Of a stretch of 64,000 nt of DNA, positions 7,856 to 17,864 are shown piece by piece. The DNA is from Gammaproteobacteria bacterium. Its GTDB lineage: Bacteria > Pseudomonadota > Gammaproteobacteria > Ga0077536. How positions within the stretch are numbered: position 1 is the first letter of the stretch; the number at the start of each line of letters is the position of its first letter. Below the pieces are notes generated by a model. It searched no databases, had not been told where the DNA came from, and worked only from the letters and a program-made list of their open reading frames with translations. The position numbers and the translations under genes are program-made. The stretch is taken from NCBI GenBank assembly GCA_009692365.1, contig SHZJ01000005.1, forward strand, positions 1 to 64,000, given 5' to 3'.

Positions 7856-8908
7856 ATGGGTGACCGCCCTCACGTCCTGGAACTTAACGACCGCGCCCAG
7901 CATCTGTTCAGGCTGCTGGTGGAACGCTACATCGCGGACGGACACCCCGTGGGCTCGCGCACGCTGGCCCGGGACGCCAAGCTGGAGCTCAGCCCCGCCA
8001 CCATTCGCAACGTCATGGCCGACTTGGAAGACTTAGGCCTCATTCGCGCCCCCCATACCTCCGCCGGGCGCATCCCCACGCAGCGGGGCTACCGCCTGTT
8101 CGTCGATTCCATCCTCACCTGGCGGGAGCCGACTCTCTTTGAAATTTCCCGATTTGCCAACGACTTAAAGCGTGAGAACGATGTGCGCCGTCTGCTCGAG
8201 CGCACCTCCACGATGCTCTCTGAAATCACCCGTTTTGCCGGCTTGGTGATGGTCCCGATTACCGAGCAGCGCGCGCTGCGGCAGGTGGAATTTTTGCCCT
8301 TGAGCGACAATCGGGTGTTGGCGATCTTGGTGGTGAACGACCGTGAGGTGCAAAACCGGATCATCCGGACGCCGCGGTGTTATTCCCCGGCCGAATTGAC
8401 CGAGGCCGCGAACTACCTCAATTCAGCGTTTGCGGGCAAAGACGTGCGGGCCGTCAAGCGCGATTTGCTGGCCGAAATGAGCGCCGCGCGCGACGAAATG
8501 AACCGCATGATGGAAACCGTCATCGAAATGGCCGGGCAATTGTTCGTCGACGACACCAACGGCAAGGACTATGTGCTGGCCGGGCAAACCAACCTCATGG
8601 GCCTCACCGAGCTCTCCGACCTCGATAAACTGCGCACCTTGTTCGAGGCTTTTAACCTCAAGCGCGATGTGCTGCTGCTGCTAGACCAGGCGCTCAGCGC
8701 CAACGGGGTGCAAATTTTTATCGGCGAGGAGTCGGGGTACCACGCCTTCGACGACTGCAGCATCGTAACCTCAACCTACGGACCAGAAGGTGAGACGTTG
8801 GGGGTGCTGGGCGTGATCGGTCCCACCCGCATGCCCTACGAAAGAGTGATCCCTATCGTCGACCTCGCCGCTAAAATGCTGGGCTCAGCCTTGAATTCTC
8901 TGCAGTAG
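7856..8908 (+). CDS. hrcA: Heat-inducible transcription repressor HrcA
   Basis: HrcA represses chaperone genes by binding CIRCE operators. The 350-residue protein has an N-terminal winged helix (LNDRAQHLFRLLVERYI; GSRTLARDAKLELSPATIRN; HTSAGRIPTQRGYRLFVD) followed by the GAF-like and dimerisation domains. The frame is open further upstream, but ATG 7856 puts the family start in place. No CIRCE element (TTAGCACTC-N9-GAGTGCTAA) is visible upstream of hrcA, grpE, dnaK or dnaJ. A dyad CGCGAAAC/GTTTTGCG near 7780-7800 is present but does not match CIRCE. A hairpin with a T-run follows the gene. Confidence 0.95.
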   Translation: MGDRPHVLELNDRAQHLFRLLVERYIADGHPVGSRTLARDAKLELSPATIRNVMADLEDLGLIRAPHTSAGRIPTQRGYRLFVDSILTWREPTLFEISRFANDLKRENDVRRLLERTSTMLSEITRFAGLVMVPITEQRALRQVEFLPLSDNRVLAILVVNDREVQNRIIRTPRCYSPAELTEAANYLNSAFAGKDVRAVKRDLLAEMSAARDEMNRMMETVIEMAGQLFVDDTNGKDYVLAGQTNLMGLTELSDLDKLRTLFEAFNLKRDVLLLLDQALSANGVQIFIGEESGYHAFDDCSIVTSTYGPEGETLGVLGVIGPTRMPYERVIPIVDLAAKMLGSALNSLQ

Positions 8909-8941
8909 CCCCAACCTACCCGAACAGCACCTAGTGACACC

Positions 8942-8975
8942 CCGCCGGTAACCCCGGCGGCCAGCGATTTTTTTT
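8942..8975 (+). terminator. Intrinsic terminator-like hairpin after hrcA
   Basis: CCGCCGG (8942-8948) and CCGGCGG (8954-8960) form a 7-bp GC stem with a 5-nt loop, and eight T follow at 8968-8975 after a 7-nt gap. The gap makes it weaker than ideal. If active, it would separate hrcA from grpE-dnaK transcription. Confidence 0.55.
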
Positions 8976-8996
8976 GCATCAGATCTGGAGGAGTGA

Positions 8997-9536
8997 GTGA
9001 CTAATCACGAAGACCCGGTGGTGTCTGCGCCGGTTGAAATAGAAGACCCGCACGCCCAATTGGAAGCCGACATGGAGCGCCTGCGGACTGAGGCCGACCG
9101 CGCGCGCGACGACCTGCTGCGGGCGCGAGCAGAGCTCGACAATATCCGCAAACGCGCGCAGCGCGACGTCGAAAATGCGCATAAATATGGCGTTGAACGG
9201 CTGGTAGACGCGTTGCTGCCCGTCAAAGACAGCCTCGACCTGGGGCTGGACGCCGCGCGCGATACCGACGATTTCAAGAGCCTGCTGGCGGGCATGGAAA
9301 TGACCGTCCAGCTGTTTGACGCAGCGCTGACGCGCATTGGGGTGCAGAGCATCAGCGAAGCCGGGGTGAAGTTCGACCCCGAACAGCACCAGGCCATGAT
9401 GATGGAGCCCACTACCAGCGTGGAGTCCGGCGCGGTGTTGCGCGTACTGCAAAAGGGCTACCGCCTGAACGAGCGATTGGTGCGCCCCGCGATGGTGGTG
9501 GTCGCCAAAGCGCCGGAAGACGCCGCTGCCCCTTGA
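8997..9536 (+). CDS. grpE: Nucleotide exchange factor GrpE
   Basis: GrpE releases ADP from DnaK. The 179 residues contain the long N-terminal coiled coil (about 22-70, ERLRTEADRARDDLLRARAE and onward, LDNIRKRAQRDVENAHKYG) and the C-terminal beta domain with the family ending (EPTTSVESGAVLRVLQKGY; LRPAMVVVAK here reads VRPAMVVVAK). The start is GTG 8997, preceded by GGAGGA. A sigma-32-like promoter for dnaK overlaps its stop codon. Confidence 0.96.
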   Translation: MTNHEDPVVSAPVEIEDPHAQLEADMERLRTEADRARDDLLRARAELDNIRKRAQRDVENAHKYGVERLVDALLPVKDSLDLGLDAARDTDDFKSLLAGMEMTVQLFDAALTRIGVQSISEAGVKFDPEQHQAMMMEPTTSVESGAVLRVLQKGYRLNERLVRPAMVVVAKAPEDAAAP

Positions 9537-9560
9537 GTATTGGCGGCGGCGTCCCCATCT
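9532..9560 (+). promoter_or_regulatory. Sigma-32-type heat-shock promoter for dnaK
   Basis: CTTGAG (9532-9537) and CCCCATCT (9553-9560) are 15 bp apart. The E. coli RpoH consensus is CTTGAA and CCCCATnT with 13-15 bp between, and the E. coli dnaK P1 elements are CTTGAT and CCCCATTT 14 bp apart. The -35 hexamer overlaps the grpE stop codon. Transcription would start near 9567 and give a ~55-nt leader that includes the 9573-9590 hairpin. Confidence 0.75.
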
Positions 9561-9572
9561 CAGGAATTGAGC

Positions 9573-9590
9573 GCGGGAGCACGCTCCCGC
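9573..9590 (+). promoter_or_regulatory. Hairpin in the dnaK leader
   Basis: GCGGGAG and CTCCCGC form a perfect 7-bp stem around a CACG loop, 31 bp before the dnaK start. No T-run follows, so it is not a terminator. If transcription starts at the sigma-32 promoter, it would form the extreme 5' end of the dnaK mRNA and could stabilise it. Confidence 0.45.
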
Positions 9591-9621
9591 ATCCCAATTA
9601 GTTATCTCAGCGAGACATCTC

Positions 9622-11544
9622 ATGGCAAAAATTATCGGTATCGACCTCGGCACGACCAATTCCTGCGTCGCGGTGCTGGAGGGTGGCAAGCCCAAAGTGA
9701 TCGAAAACAGCGAAGGCAATCGCACCACCCCCTCGATCGTGGCGTTTACCGCCGACGACGAAGTGCTGGTGGGCCAAGCGGCCAAGCGGCAGGCGGTCAC
9801 GAACCCGCAGAACACCCTCTTCGCGGTGAAACGACTAATCGGCCGCAAATTTAAAGAGGACGTCGTGCAGCGCGACGTCAAAATGGTGCCCTACAAAATT
9901 GCCGCGGCCGACAACGGCGACGCTTGGGTCGACGTGCGCGGCAAACGCATGGCGCCGCCCGAAATTTCCGCGCGCGTACTCATGAAAATGAAGAAGACGG
10001 CGGAAGATTATTTAGGCGAAGAAGTCACCGAGGCCGTGATCACGGTGCCTGCCTACTTCAACGACTCGCAGCGTCAGGCCACCAAGGATGCGGGCCGCAT
10101 CGCTGGGCTTGAGGTCAAACGGATCATCAACGAGCCGACGGCGGCGGCGCTGGCGTTCGGCATGGACAAGCGCGAAGGCGACGCCAAGATCGCGGTGTAT
10201 GACCTCGGCGGCGGCACGTTCGACATCTCGATCATCGAAATCGCAGAAGTCGACGGCGAGCACCAGTTTGAGGTGCTCTCGACCAATGGCGACACCTTCT
10301 TAGGGGGTGAAGACTTCGATATGCGTCTGATCGAGTTCTTGGCGGGCGAGTTCAAAAAAGAGCAGGGCATCGACCTGCGCGACGATCCGCTGGCGTTGCA
10401 ACGCCTCAAAGAAGCCGCCGAGAAGGCGAAAATCGAGCTGTCCTCGAGCCAGCAGACCGACGTCAACCTGCCCTACATCACGGCAGACGCCACGGGTCCT
10501 AAGCACCTGAATATGAAAATCACCCGCGCCAAGCTGGAGTCGCTGGTCGAAGAGTTGGTCACCCGCACCATTGAGCCCTGCCAAATCGCCCTGAAAGACG
10601 CCGGCTTGAAGGCCAGCGATATCAACGATGTGATCTTGGTTGGCGGGCAGTCCCGCATGCCCAAGGTGCAGGAAGTGGTGAAGGCCATCTTTGGCCAGGA
10701 GCCGCGTAAAGACGTCAACCCAGACGAAGCGGTGGCGGTGGGTGCGGCGATCCAGGCCGGGGTATTGGGTGGGGATGTCAAAGACGTGCTGCTGCTCGAC
10801 GTGACCCCCCTGTCGCTGGGCATCGAAACCCTGGGCGGGGTGATGACCAAACTCATCGAGAAAAACACCACGATTCCGACCAAGGCGCAGCAGGTGTTTT
10901 CTACCGCCGACGACGGCCAGACGGCGGTCACGGTGCACGTGTTGCAGGGCGAACGCGAGCAGGCCGCGACCAACAAGTCGTTGGGCCGCTTTGATCTGGC
11001 CGACATCCCGCCCGCGCCACGGGGCGTGCCGCAAGTCGAGGTGACTTTTGACATCGACGCCAACGGCATTCTGAATGTCTCGGCGAAGGACAAGGCCACC
11101 GGCAAGCAGCAGTCGATCATCATCAAAGCCTCGAGCGGTCTGTCGGACGAGGAAATTCAGCGCATGGTGCGCGACGCAGAGATCCATGCCGACGAGGACC
11201 GGAAGTTCCACGAACTGGTGTCCGTGCGCAATCAGGCCGACGGGCTGTTGCATGCGACCCGCAAGTCGCTGGAAGAACTCGGCGACAAGGTCGACGCGGA
11301 GGAGCGCAAGGAGGTTGAGGCGGCGATTGACGCGCTCAAAAGCGTGCTGGGCGGGGACGACAAAGAGGCGATTGAAGCGCGGGCGCAGAAGCTGGCCGAG
11401 GTTTCGGGTAAAGTCGCGCAGCGTGCGCAGCAAGCAGATGCTGCCGCCGGCGGGGCCCCGGGCGGCGAACCGGGCCGGGCCGACGCGAACGCGGACGACA
11501 ACGTTGTTGATGCCGATTTCGAGGAAGTCGACGACAGAAAATAA
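9622..11544 (+). CDS. dnaK: Hsp70 chaperone DnaK
   Basis: The 640-residue Hsp70 has a full ATPase domain ([17 protein letters not shown] at the N-terminus; [37 protein letters not shown]), the linker [19 protein letters not shown], the substrate-binding domain, and a Gly/Ala-rich lid tail ending in [11 protein letters not shown]. It works with GrpE and DnaJ encoded on either side. A strong sigma-32-like promoter lies 62 bp upstream and a hairpin/T-run separates it from dnaJ, so it can be expressed as a separate unit from hrcA-grpE. Confidence 0.98.
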   Translation: MAKIIGIDLGTTNSCVAVLEGGKPKVIENSEGNRTTPSIVAFTADDEVLVGQAAKRQAVTNPQNTLFAVKRLIGRKFKEDVVQRDVKMVPYKIAAADNGDAWVDVRGKRMAPPEISARVLMKMKKTAEDYLGEEVTEAVITVPAYFNDSQRQATKDAGRIAGLEVKRIINEPTAAALAFGMDKREGDAKIAVYDLGGGTFDISIIEIAEVDGEHQFEVLSTNGDTFLGGEDFDMRLIEFLAGEFKKEQGIDLRDDPLALQRLKEAAEKAKIELSSSQQTDVNLPYITADATGPKHLNMKITRAKLESLVEELVTRTIEPCQIALKDAGLKASDINDVILVGGQSRMPKVQEVVKAIFGQEPRKDVNPDEAVAVGAAIQAGVLGGDVKDVLLLDVTPLSLGIETLGGVMTKLIEKNTTIPTKAQQVFSTADDGQTAVTVHVLQGEREQAATNKSLGRFDLADIPPAPRGVPQVEVTFDIDANGILNVSAKDKATGKQQSIIIKASSGLSDEEIQRMVRDAEIHADEDRKFHELVSVRNQADGLLHATRKSLEELGDKVDAEERKEVEAAIDALKSVLGGDDKEAIEARAQKLAEVSGKVAQRAQQADAAAGGAPGGEPGRADANADDNVVDADFEEVDDRK

Positions 11545-11573
11545 GACTCAACCGGTCTTAGGGTTTTTAGCCA

Positions 11574-11615
11574 GCCCGTACAGAACGCAACGCTGTACGG
11601 GCGCGTTGGTTTTTT
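11574..11615 (+). terminator. Intrinsic terminator between dnaK and dnaJ
   Basis: GCCCGTACAG (11574-11583) pairs perfectly with CTGTACGGGC (11593-11602) around a 9-nt loop, followed by GCGTTGG and six T (11610-11615). The 10-bp stem is strong. Being only 15 bp before dnaJ, it probably acts as a partial terminator that lowers dnaJ relative to dnaK. Confidence 0.7.
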
Positions 11616-11630
11616 GGTAAAGAAAGTTCT

Positions 11631-13570
<1,940 letters not shown>

Positions 13571-13670
13571 CAAGGCCGCGGCGCCGTTTGCGGCAGTTGA
13601 ACTATCTGGCCGGTGGATGGAACTAACCCAGTATTGAGACTCGCCTTAAAGGCGGGTAGCGGAGCCCAAG

Positions 13671-14273
13671 TTGTCCGAACAACCCACCCCTGTGCTGCCG
13701 CTCGAGTCCCCCTTAGGGGCCGAGGAAAGGCGTGATCTGGCCCTCATCGAGGCCATCGCGCGCGGGGATCGCCCGGCGTTCGACGCGCTCTACCGGCTCT
13801 ACTACGCCCGCTTGATGCCCTTTATTACGCGGATGGTGCGGCTCCCCGAACTGGCTGAAGAAATCGTCAACGACGCCATGTATGCGGTGTGGACTGGCGG
13901 CGACGCCTTCGCTGGCCGCTCCAAGGCGTCCACCTGGATTTTCGGCATCGCCTATAAAAAAGCGCTCAAACGGCTAGAACGGGAACGCCGCACGCCCACC
14001 GAAGCCCTCGCGGCGGGCTACGACGTCGCCGACGACAGCGACCCCGTGTCGGAAGTGGCCGCGGTAGAGCTTGCCGGGCAACTCGATACCGCCTTGGCCC
14101 GCCTGTCGCCGGGGCACCGCAGCGTGGTTGAACTCACTTTCTTGCTGGACTACTCCTACGAGGAAGTGGCGCAAATAGTGGGCTGCCCGGTGAATACGGT
14201 GAAGACCCGCATGTTCCACGCGCGCGCGAAACTGCGCCAACTGCTGGCCGCCTGCCTTGGCCGGACACCCTAA
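13671..14273 (+). CDS. ECF-type RNA polymerase sigma factor
   Basis: The 200-residue sigma-70 family protein has region 2 (AFDALYRLYYARLMPFITRM and then AEEIVNDAMYAVW; SKASTWIFGIAYKKALKRL) and region 4 (LARLSPGHRSVVELTFLLDY; YEEVAQIVGCPVNTVKTRMF), and lacks regions 1 and 3, which is the ECF layout. The start is TTG 13671 with GGAG just upstream. A 7-bp hairpin with a TTAAA loop lies immediately before the ribosome site. GGAACT near 13618 resembles an ECF -35 element and may mark autoregulation, but no convincing -10 follows. The next gene, 13 bp downstream, is its probable anti-sigma factor. The inducing signal is unknown. Confidence 0.9.
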   Translation: MSEQPTPVLPLESPLGAEERRDLALIEAIARGDRPAFDALYRLYYARLMPFITRMVRLPELAEEIVNDAMYAVWTGGDAFAGRSKASTWIFGIAYKKALKRLERERRTPTEALAAGYDVADDSDPVSEVAAVELAGQLDTALARLSPGHRSVVELTFLLDYSYEEVAQIVGCPVNTVKTRMFHARAKLRQLLAACLGRTP

Positions 14274-14286
14274 CCGGACCCCTGCG

Positions 14287-14952
14287 ATGCCCGACACCAC
14301 CCAGACCACCGTGATTGCCATCGAGGCCCGCCACGCCCTAAGTTGGACGCTGCTCCCGTGGCTGGCGAACGGTACCTTGCGCGGGGCGGAACTGGCCGCC
14401 ACCCGGAGCCACGCGCGCCACTGCCCACGCTGCCGCCGCGAACTAGCGAACTTGGCGCTGCTGGCCCAACGCCTCAAGACACTGGGACGCGACGAGCGTT
14501 GCGAAGACGCCCTGCGTCGCCTGCACGCGCGCATCGACCTCCCCCAGTGGCGCGCGCCCGAGCTTCCTTGGGCGTCTGCGGCGGTGCTGCTGCTCGTGTT
14601 TAGCTTGGTGGGTACGCTGACGCAAAGCGCTGAATCCAACGTCGCTTGGTTGCGCAAAATTGGCCTGAGCATGTTGCCGCAGACGCAGCTGATGGATAGC
14701 AGTCAGTCGCCCATGACAGCCCGCTTGGTGTTCTACGACAACGTCACCGAAGGCCAGATGCGCTCGGTCTTGCTGTCGGTGGGTGCCGATCTAGTAGAAG
14801 GCCCGACCAAGCGCGGCGTTTATACCGTGGTGTTCGACCGCACGCCAGCCGGCGGGGGGGGCACCGGCGCCCTGAGCCGTCTGCGGCATTCGCGCAAAGT
14901 GGTGTACGCCGAGCCGGCGCAGGCTAATACGGTCTCGGACTTAGGCGACTGA
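14287..14952 (+). CDS. Putative zinc-finger anti-sigma factor, membrane-anchored
   Basis: The 221-residue protein has a ZAS-like His-x3-Cys-x2-Cys motif (His42, Cys46, Cys49 in SHARHCPRC) in its cytoplasmic N-terminal part, one membrane segment (about 96-112, ASAAVLLLVFSLVGTL), and a ~100-residue periplasmic domain. That domain (ARLVFYDNVTEGQMRSVLLS, then VGADLVEGPTKRGVYTVVF) matches no sensor I know by sight. ATG 14287 was preferred to an upstream in-frame codon because it starts just after the sigma stop. Family logic: the zinc domain holds the sigma factor until a periplasmic signal releases it. Confidence 0.8.
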   Translation: MPDTTQTTVIAIEARHALSWTLLPWLANGTLRGAELAATRSHARHCPRCRRELANLALLAQRLKTLGRDERCEDALRRLHARIDLPQWRAPELPWASAAVLLLVFSLVGTLTQSAESNVAWLRKIGLSMLPQTQLMDSSQSPMTARLVFYDNVTEGQMRSVLLSVGADLVEGPTKRGVYTVVFDRTPAGGGGTGALSRLRHSRKVVYAEPAQANTVSDLGD

Positions 14953-15119
14953 CCGCACGGCGCGGGGGCCGCCGCGCCGCGCGAGGCTTGTTCCTAAGGG
15001 CTTAGACCACGTAGCCTAGGGGGCAAATCGCGTGCGGCGGTCTGGCCGGTCACCCCCCCGGCAACGCGCCCAACCCGCTCGCCACCCCGTTGCTACGACC
15101 CCCAAGGAGCCTAGGCCCG

Positions 15120-16100
15120 ATGTCCAAACTGCGCGCGGCCGTGATTGGGGTGGGCTATCTAGGCACCTTCCACGTGCAGAAATATCTCGCGCTACCAGCA
15201 GTCGAACTGCGGGCAGTCATCGATACCGATAGTGCGCGGGCGAGCGCCTTGGCCACCCAGTATGGCGTGGCGGCGGCCACCGACTATCGCGCGTTGCTGG
15301 ACACGCTCGATTTGGTCTCGATCGTGACACCCCCAGACACCCATTTCAGGATCGCCCGAGATTGCCTCGCCGCCGGGGTGCACGTTTTGGTAGAAAAGCC
15401 GGTCACCGAAACCGTCGCACAGGCAGAAACACTGATTGCACTGGCGGCCGCCCACGGCCGGGTTTTCCAAGTCGGGCATTTAGAGCGTTTCAACCCGGCC
15501 GTACTGGCGCTGCGCCCGTTGGTAATCGCGCCGACCCGCATCGAGGCGCGCCGCTTGGCGCGTTACAAAGAGCGGGGCACGGAAGTGGACGTGGTGCTCG
15601 ACATGATGATCCACGATATCGATATCGTGCTCAGCCTGGTGCCCAGCGCGGTCGCCAGCATCGTGGCGACGGGGCGCACGGTGGTGACCGGCAGCACGGA
15701 TATCGCTGAGGCGCAGTTGATCTTTGAAAACGGCTGTGTGGCCGAGCTATCCGCCAGCCGGGTACATTTAGAGGCGGTGCGCGCCATGAATGTCTACTTG
15801 CCGCAGTCCTATCTCTCCATCGATTTCGCCAACCACGCGCTGCTCGTGGGGACCCTTGATGCCCTGGGACGCAAAGGCGAGCCCCGCGATCTGGCCCTTG
15901 AAAGCCAGCCCCTAGAGCGCAGTGATGCGCTGATGGACGAAATTCGGTCTTTCGTACTGGCGGTCGCCCAGGGGAAATCGCCGCGGGTATCGGGTGAGGA
16001 TGGTAAGCGGGCGTTGGCCGTGGCGGTGGCGATTAGCCAGCAGATTAACGCCCGGTCGGCTGGTCTCGTCCGCGCCGCCAACCGGTCGTCGGGTAGCTGA
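15120..16100 (+). CDS. Gfo/Idh/MocA family NAD(P)-dependent dehydrogenase
   Basis: The 326-residue protein has an N-terminal Rossmann fold (VIGVGYLGTFHVQKYLALP), the family EKP motif at 92-94 (LVEKPVTETV), and GHLERFNPA plus DVVLDMMIHDIDIVLSL in the catalytic half. The last two strings are typical of the branch that includes GnnA, the UDP-GlcNAc 3-dehydrogenase making aminated lipid A precursors. No gnnB-like aminotransferase or lpx gene lies next to it, so that assignment is a suggestion only. ATG 15120 follows a GGAG; an earlier in-frame start is possible. Confidence 0.75.
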   Translation: MSKLRAAVIGVGYLGTFHVQKYLALPAVELRAVIDTDSARASALATQYGVAAATDYRALLDTLDLVSIVTPPDTHFRIARDCLAAGVHVLVEKPVTETVAQAETLIALAAAHGRVFQVGHLERFNPAVLALRPLVIAPTRIEARRLARYKERGTEVDVVLDMMIHDIDIVLSLVPSAVASIVATGRTVVTGSTDIAEAQLIFENGCVAELSASRVHLEAVRAMNVYLPQSYLSIDFANHALLVGTLDALGRKGEPRDLALESQPLERSDALMDEIRSFVLAVAQGKSPRVSGEDGKRALAVAVAISQQINARSAGLVRAANRSSGS

Positions 16101-16103
16101 CCG

Positions 16104-16475
16104 CTAGCGCCGAGACCCGGGCACGGCCCGCGCAGGAATGCGCTCTACGGCCGTGATGACGAGGCCGCCGTCGAGCGTCGAGCGGTGGGCGATCGGGACT
16201 AAGCGTGCCCCTAGGCAGGGACCAGCCACGCAGCGCCCGCTGCCCGTTTCAAACAGGGCGCCGTGCAGCGAGCACTGCAGGTAACTGCCCGAATAGTCAA
16301 AGAAGCTCCCACCGCGCCAGTCCAACCGCACCCCGGCGTGCGGGCAGCTATTGAGAAAAACCCCGAGCTTGCCCGCCTGACGCAACACGATCAGCGGCAA
16401 CTCGCGCGTCCCGGCAGAAACGCTGTGGCCCTGCGCGCGGCCCTCTTCGACGCTGACGGTGAGCTCGATGTCCAT
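16104..16475 (-). CDS. Small Rieske [2Fe-2S] protein
   Basis: The 123-residue protein is a single Rieske domain with cluster ligands Cys44-x-His46 (SCPHAGVRLDW) and Cys68-x2-His71 (QCSLHGALFE). It resembles soluble Rieske ferredoxins of the NirD/dioxygenase-ferredoxin type and has no signal or membrane segment. ATG 16475 has GGAGGT at ideal distance; the frame is open to 16658 but without that support. It is convergent with the dehydrogenase gene 3 bp away and divergent from carA. The electron partner is unknown. Confidence 0.85.
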   Translation of the reverse strand: MDIELTVSVEEGRAQGHSVSAGTRELPLIVLRQAGKLGVFLNSCPHAGVRLDWRGGSFFDYSGSYLQCSLHGALFETGSGRCVAGPCLGARLVPIAHRSTLDGGLVITAVERIPARAVPGSRR

Positions 16476-16612
16476 CACGACCTCCGGTCGCACAGATTTT
16501 AGTGAAAGGTGTTCGTGTTGCGGTGCGACCCAGCCGCCAAAATGCTCGCTTGGCACGAGTCCCCGACGGCTGCCGCTACCCCGCGCCCCCGCCGGCCGGC
16601 CCGGTGCTGCTT

Positions 16613-16641
16613 TTGCGCAGCGGCAGGGTGTCGAGTACACT
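16613..16641 (+). promoter_or_regulatory. Possible sigma-70 promoter for carAB
   Basis: TTGCGC (16613-16618) and TACACT (16636-16641) are separated by 17 bp, with 3/6 and 4/6 consensus matches. Transcription would start near 16648, just before the 16659 hairpin. The match is moderate and the call rests partly on that position. Confidence 0.35.
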
Positions 16642-16658
16642 CCTAGCAATTTAATCAT

Positions 16659-16689
16659 GGGAACCGCCGGCCGGTCGTTCCCTTTTTTT
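16659..16689 (+). terminator. Strong hairpin and T-run directly before carA (possible attenuator)
   Basis: GGGAAC (16659-16664) pairs with GTTCCC (16677-16682), and the inner bases extend the stem with a C-C mismatch, a G-U pair and a CCGG core. Seven T follow at once (16683-16689). This has all parts of an intrinsic terminator and ends 19 bp before the carA start. Either it ends transcription from upstream, or, with the candidate promoter at 16613, it is a leader attenuator for carAB. Confidence 0.75.
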
Positions 16690-16708
16690 GTGTCAGAAAA
16701 GCCAAAAA

Positions 16709-17845
16709 GTGACTAATCAGGCAATCCTAGCGCTAGCAGACGGGTCGGTCTTCCACGGCCTATCAATCGGCGTGCCCGGCTTCGCGGTGGGCGAGGTCGT
16801 GTTTAACACCGCGATGACCGGTTATCAGGAAATTCTCACCGATCCGTCCTACGACCAGCAACTCGTCACGCTCACCTATCCGCATATCGGCAACGTGGGG
16901 ACAAATGCGCAGGACGCGGAGTCTGGGCGGGTCCATGCTGCCGGCCTCATCATCCGCGATGCGTCGCTGGTGGCGAGCAACTGGCGCTCCAGCGCAAGTC
17001 TGGCCGAGTACGCACACGCCTCCCGGCTGGTGGTGATTGCCGAAATTGATACCCGCCGGCTCACGCGGCTCCTGCGCGAGCACGGCGCGCAGAGCGGCTG
17101 CATTGCGGCCGGGAGCGGCGTTACGGTTGCGGCGGCGATTGCGCGGGCGCAAGGGTTTCCCGGTCTGAATGGGGCCGATCTGGCGCGCCGGGTCACGACC
17201 TCAAAGCCCTATCTGTGGCGCGAAGGACTCTGGCAACTGGCAGACAACGCGCATCATCCCGCGCCGGCCGCCACTTGGCGCGTCGTCGCTTTCGATTACG
17301 GCATCAAACGCAATATTCTCAGATTGCTCGCCGACCGCGGCTGCGAAGTGCACGTCCTACCGGCCACGGCCAGCGCGCAAGCGTGTCTGGCCATCGCGCC
17401 CGATGGCGTGTTTTTGTCTAATGGCCCCGGCGATCCCGCCGCCTGCGACTACGCCATCGCCACCATTCGCGAGCTCCTGCCGCACGGGGTGCCGGTTTTC
17501 GGCATTTGTTTGGGCCACCAGCTACTGGGTCTGGCCTGCGGGGCGCGCACGCTCAAAATGAAATTTGGCCACCACGGCGCCAATCACCCAGTGCAGGACC
17601 TGCGCTCGGGGCGCGTCGCAATTACCAGCCAGAACCACGGTTTTGCCATCGACGAGGCCAGTCTGCCCAGTACGCTGATGGCGACCCACCGTTCTTTGTT
17701 CGACGGCTCGCTGCAGGGAATTGCCCACACCGGCCTGCCGGCTTTCAGTTTTCAGGGCCACCCGGAAGCCAGTCCCGGTCCGCACGACATTGGCTATCTG
17801 TTTGACCAGTTCATCGCCCTGATGCGTCGTCAGCGGGCGGCCTGA
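16709..17845 (+). CDS. carA: Carbamoyl-phosphate synthase small (glutaminase) subunit
   Basis: CarA hydrolyses glutamine and channels ammonia to CarB for arginine and pyrimidine synthesis. The 378 residues include the N-terminal domain ([33 protein letters not shown]) and a class I amidotransferase domain with [12 protein letters not shown] (nucleophile Cys) and the His/Glu pair in [12 protein letters not shown] chose GTG 16709 because it gives the family start; the alternative TTG 16688 lies in the terminator T-run. carB follows after 19 bp. Confidence 0.97.
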   Translation: MTNQAILALADGSVFHGLSIGVPGFAVGEVVFNTAMTGYQEILTDPSYDQQLVTLTYPHIGNVGTNAQDAESGRVHAAGLIIRDASLVASNWRSSASLAEYAHASRLVVIAEIDTRRLTRLLREHGAQSGCIAAGSGVTVAAAIARAQGFPGLNGADLARRVTTSKPYLWREGLWQLADNAHHPAPAATWRVVAFDYGIKRNILRLLADRGCEVHVLPATASAQACLAIAPDGVFLSNGPGDPAACDYAIATIRELLPHGVPVFGICLGHQLLGLACGARTLKMKFGHHGANHPVQDLRSGRVAITSQNHGFAIDEASLPSTLMATHRSLFDGSLQGIAHTGLPAFSFQGHPEASPGPHDIGYLFDQFIALMRRQRAA

Positions 17846-17864
17846 ACCAGCGGCTTATTTCAGC

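Noticed and set aside
7711-9621. CIRCE operator for HrcA
   Set aside because: Scanned upstream of hrcA, grpE and dnaK for TTAGCACTC/GAGTGCTAA. Only an unrelated dyad (CGCGAAAC/GTTTTGCG near 7780-7800) was found.
10300-11433. Long minus-strand open frame (377 codons) inside dnaK
   Set aside because: It is the complement of a certain, highly conserved gene. Long antisense frames are expected at this GC content, and there is no ribosome site or recognisable protein.
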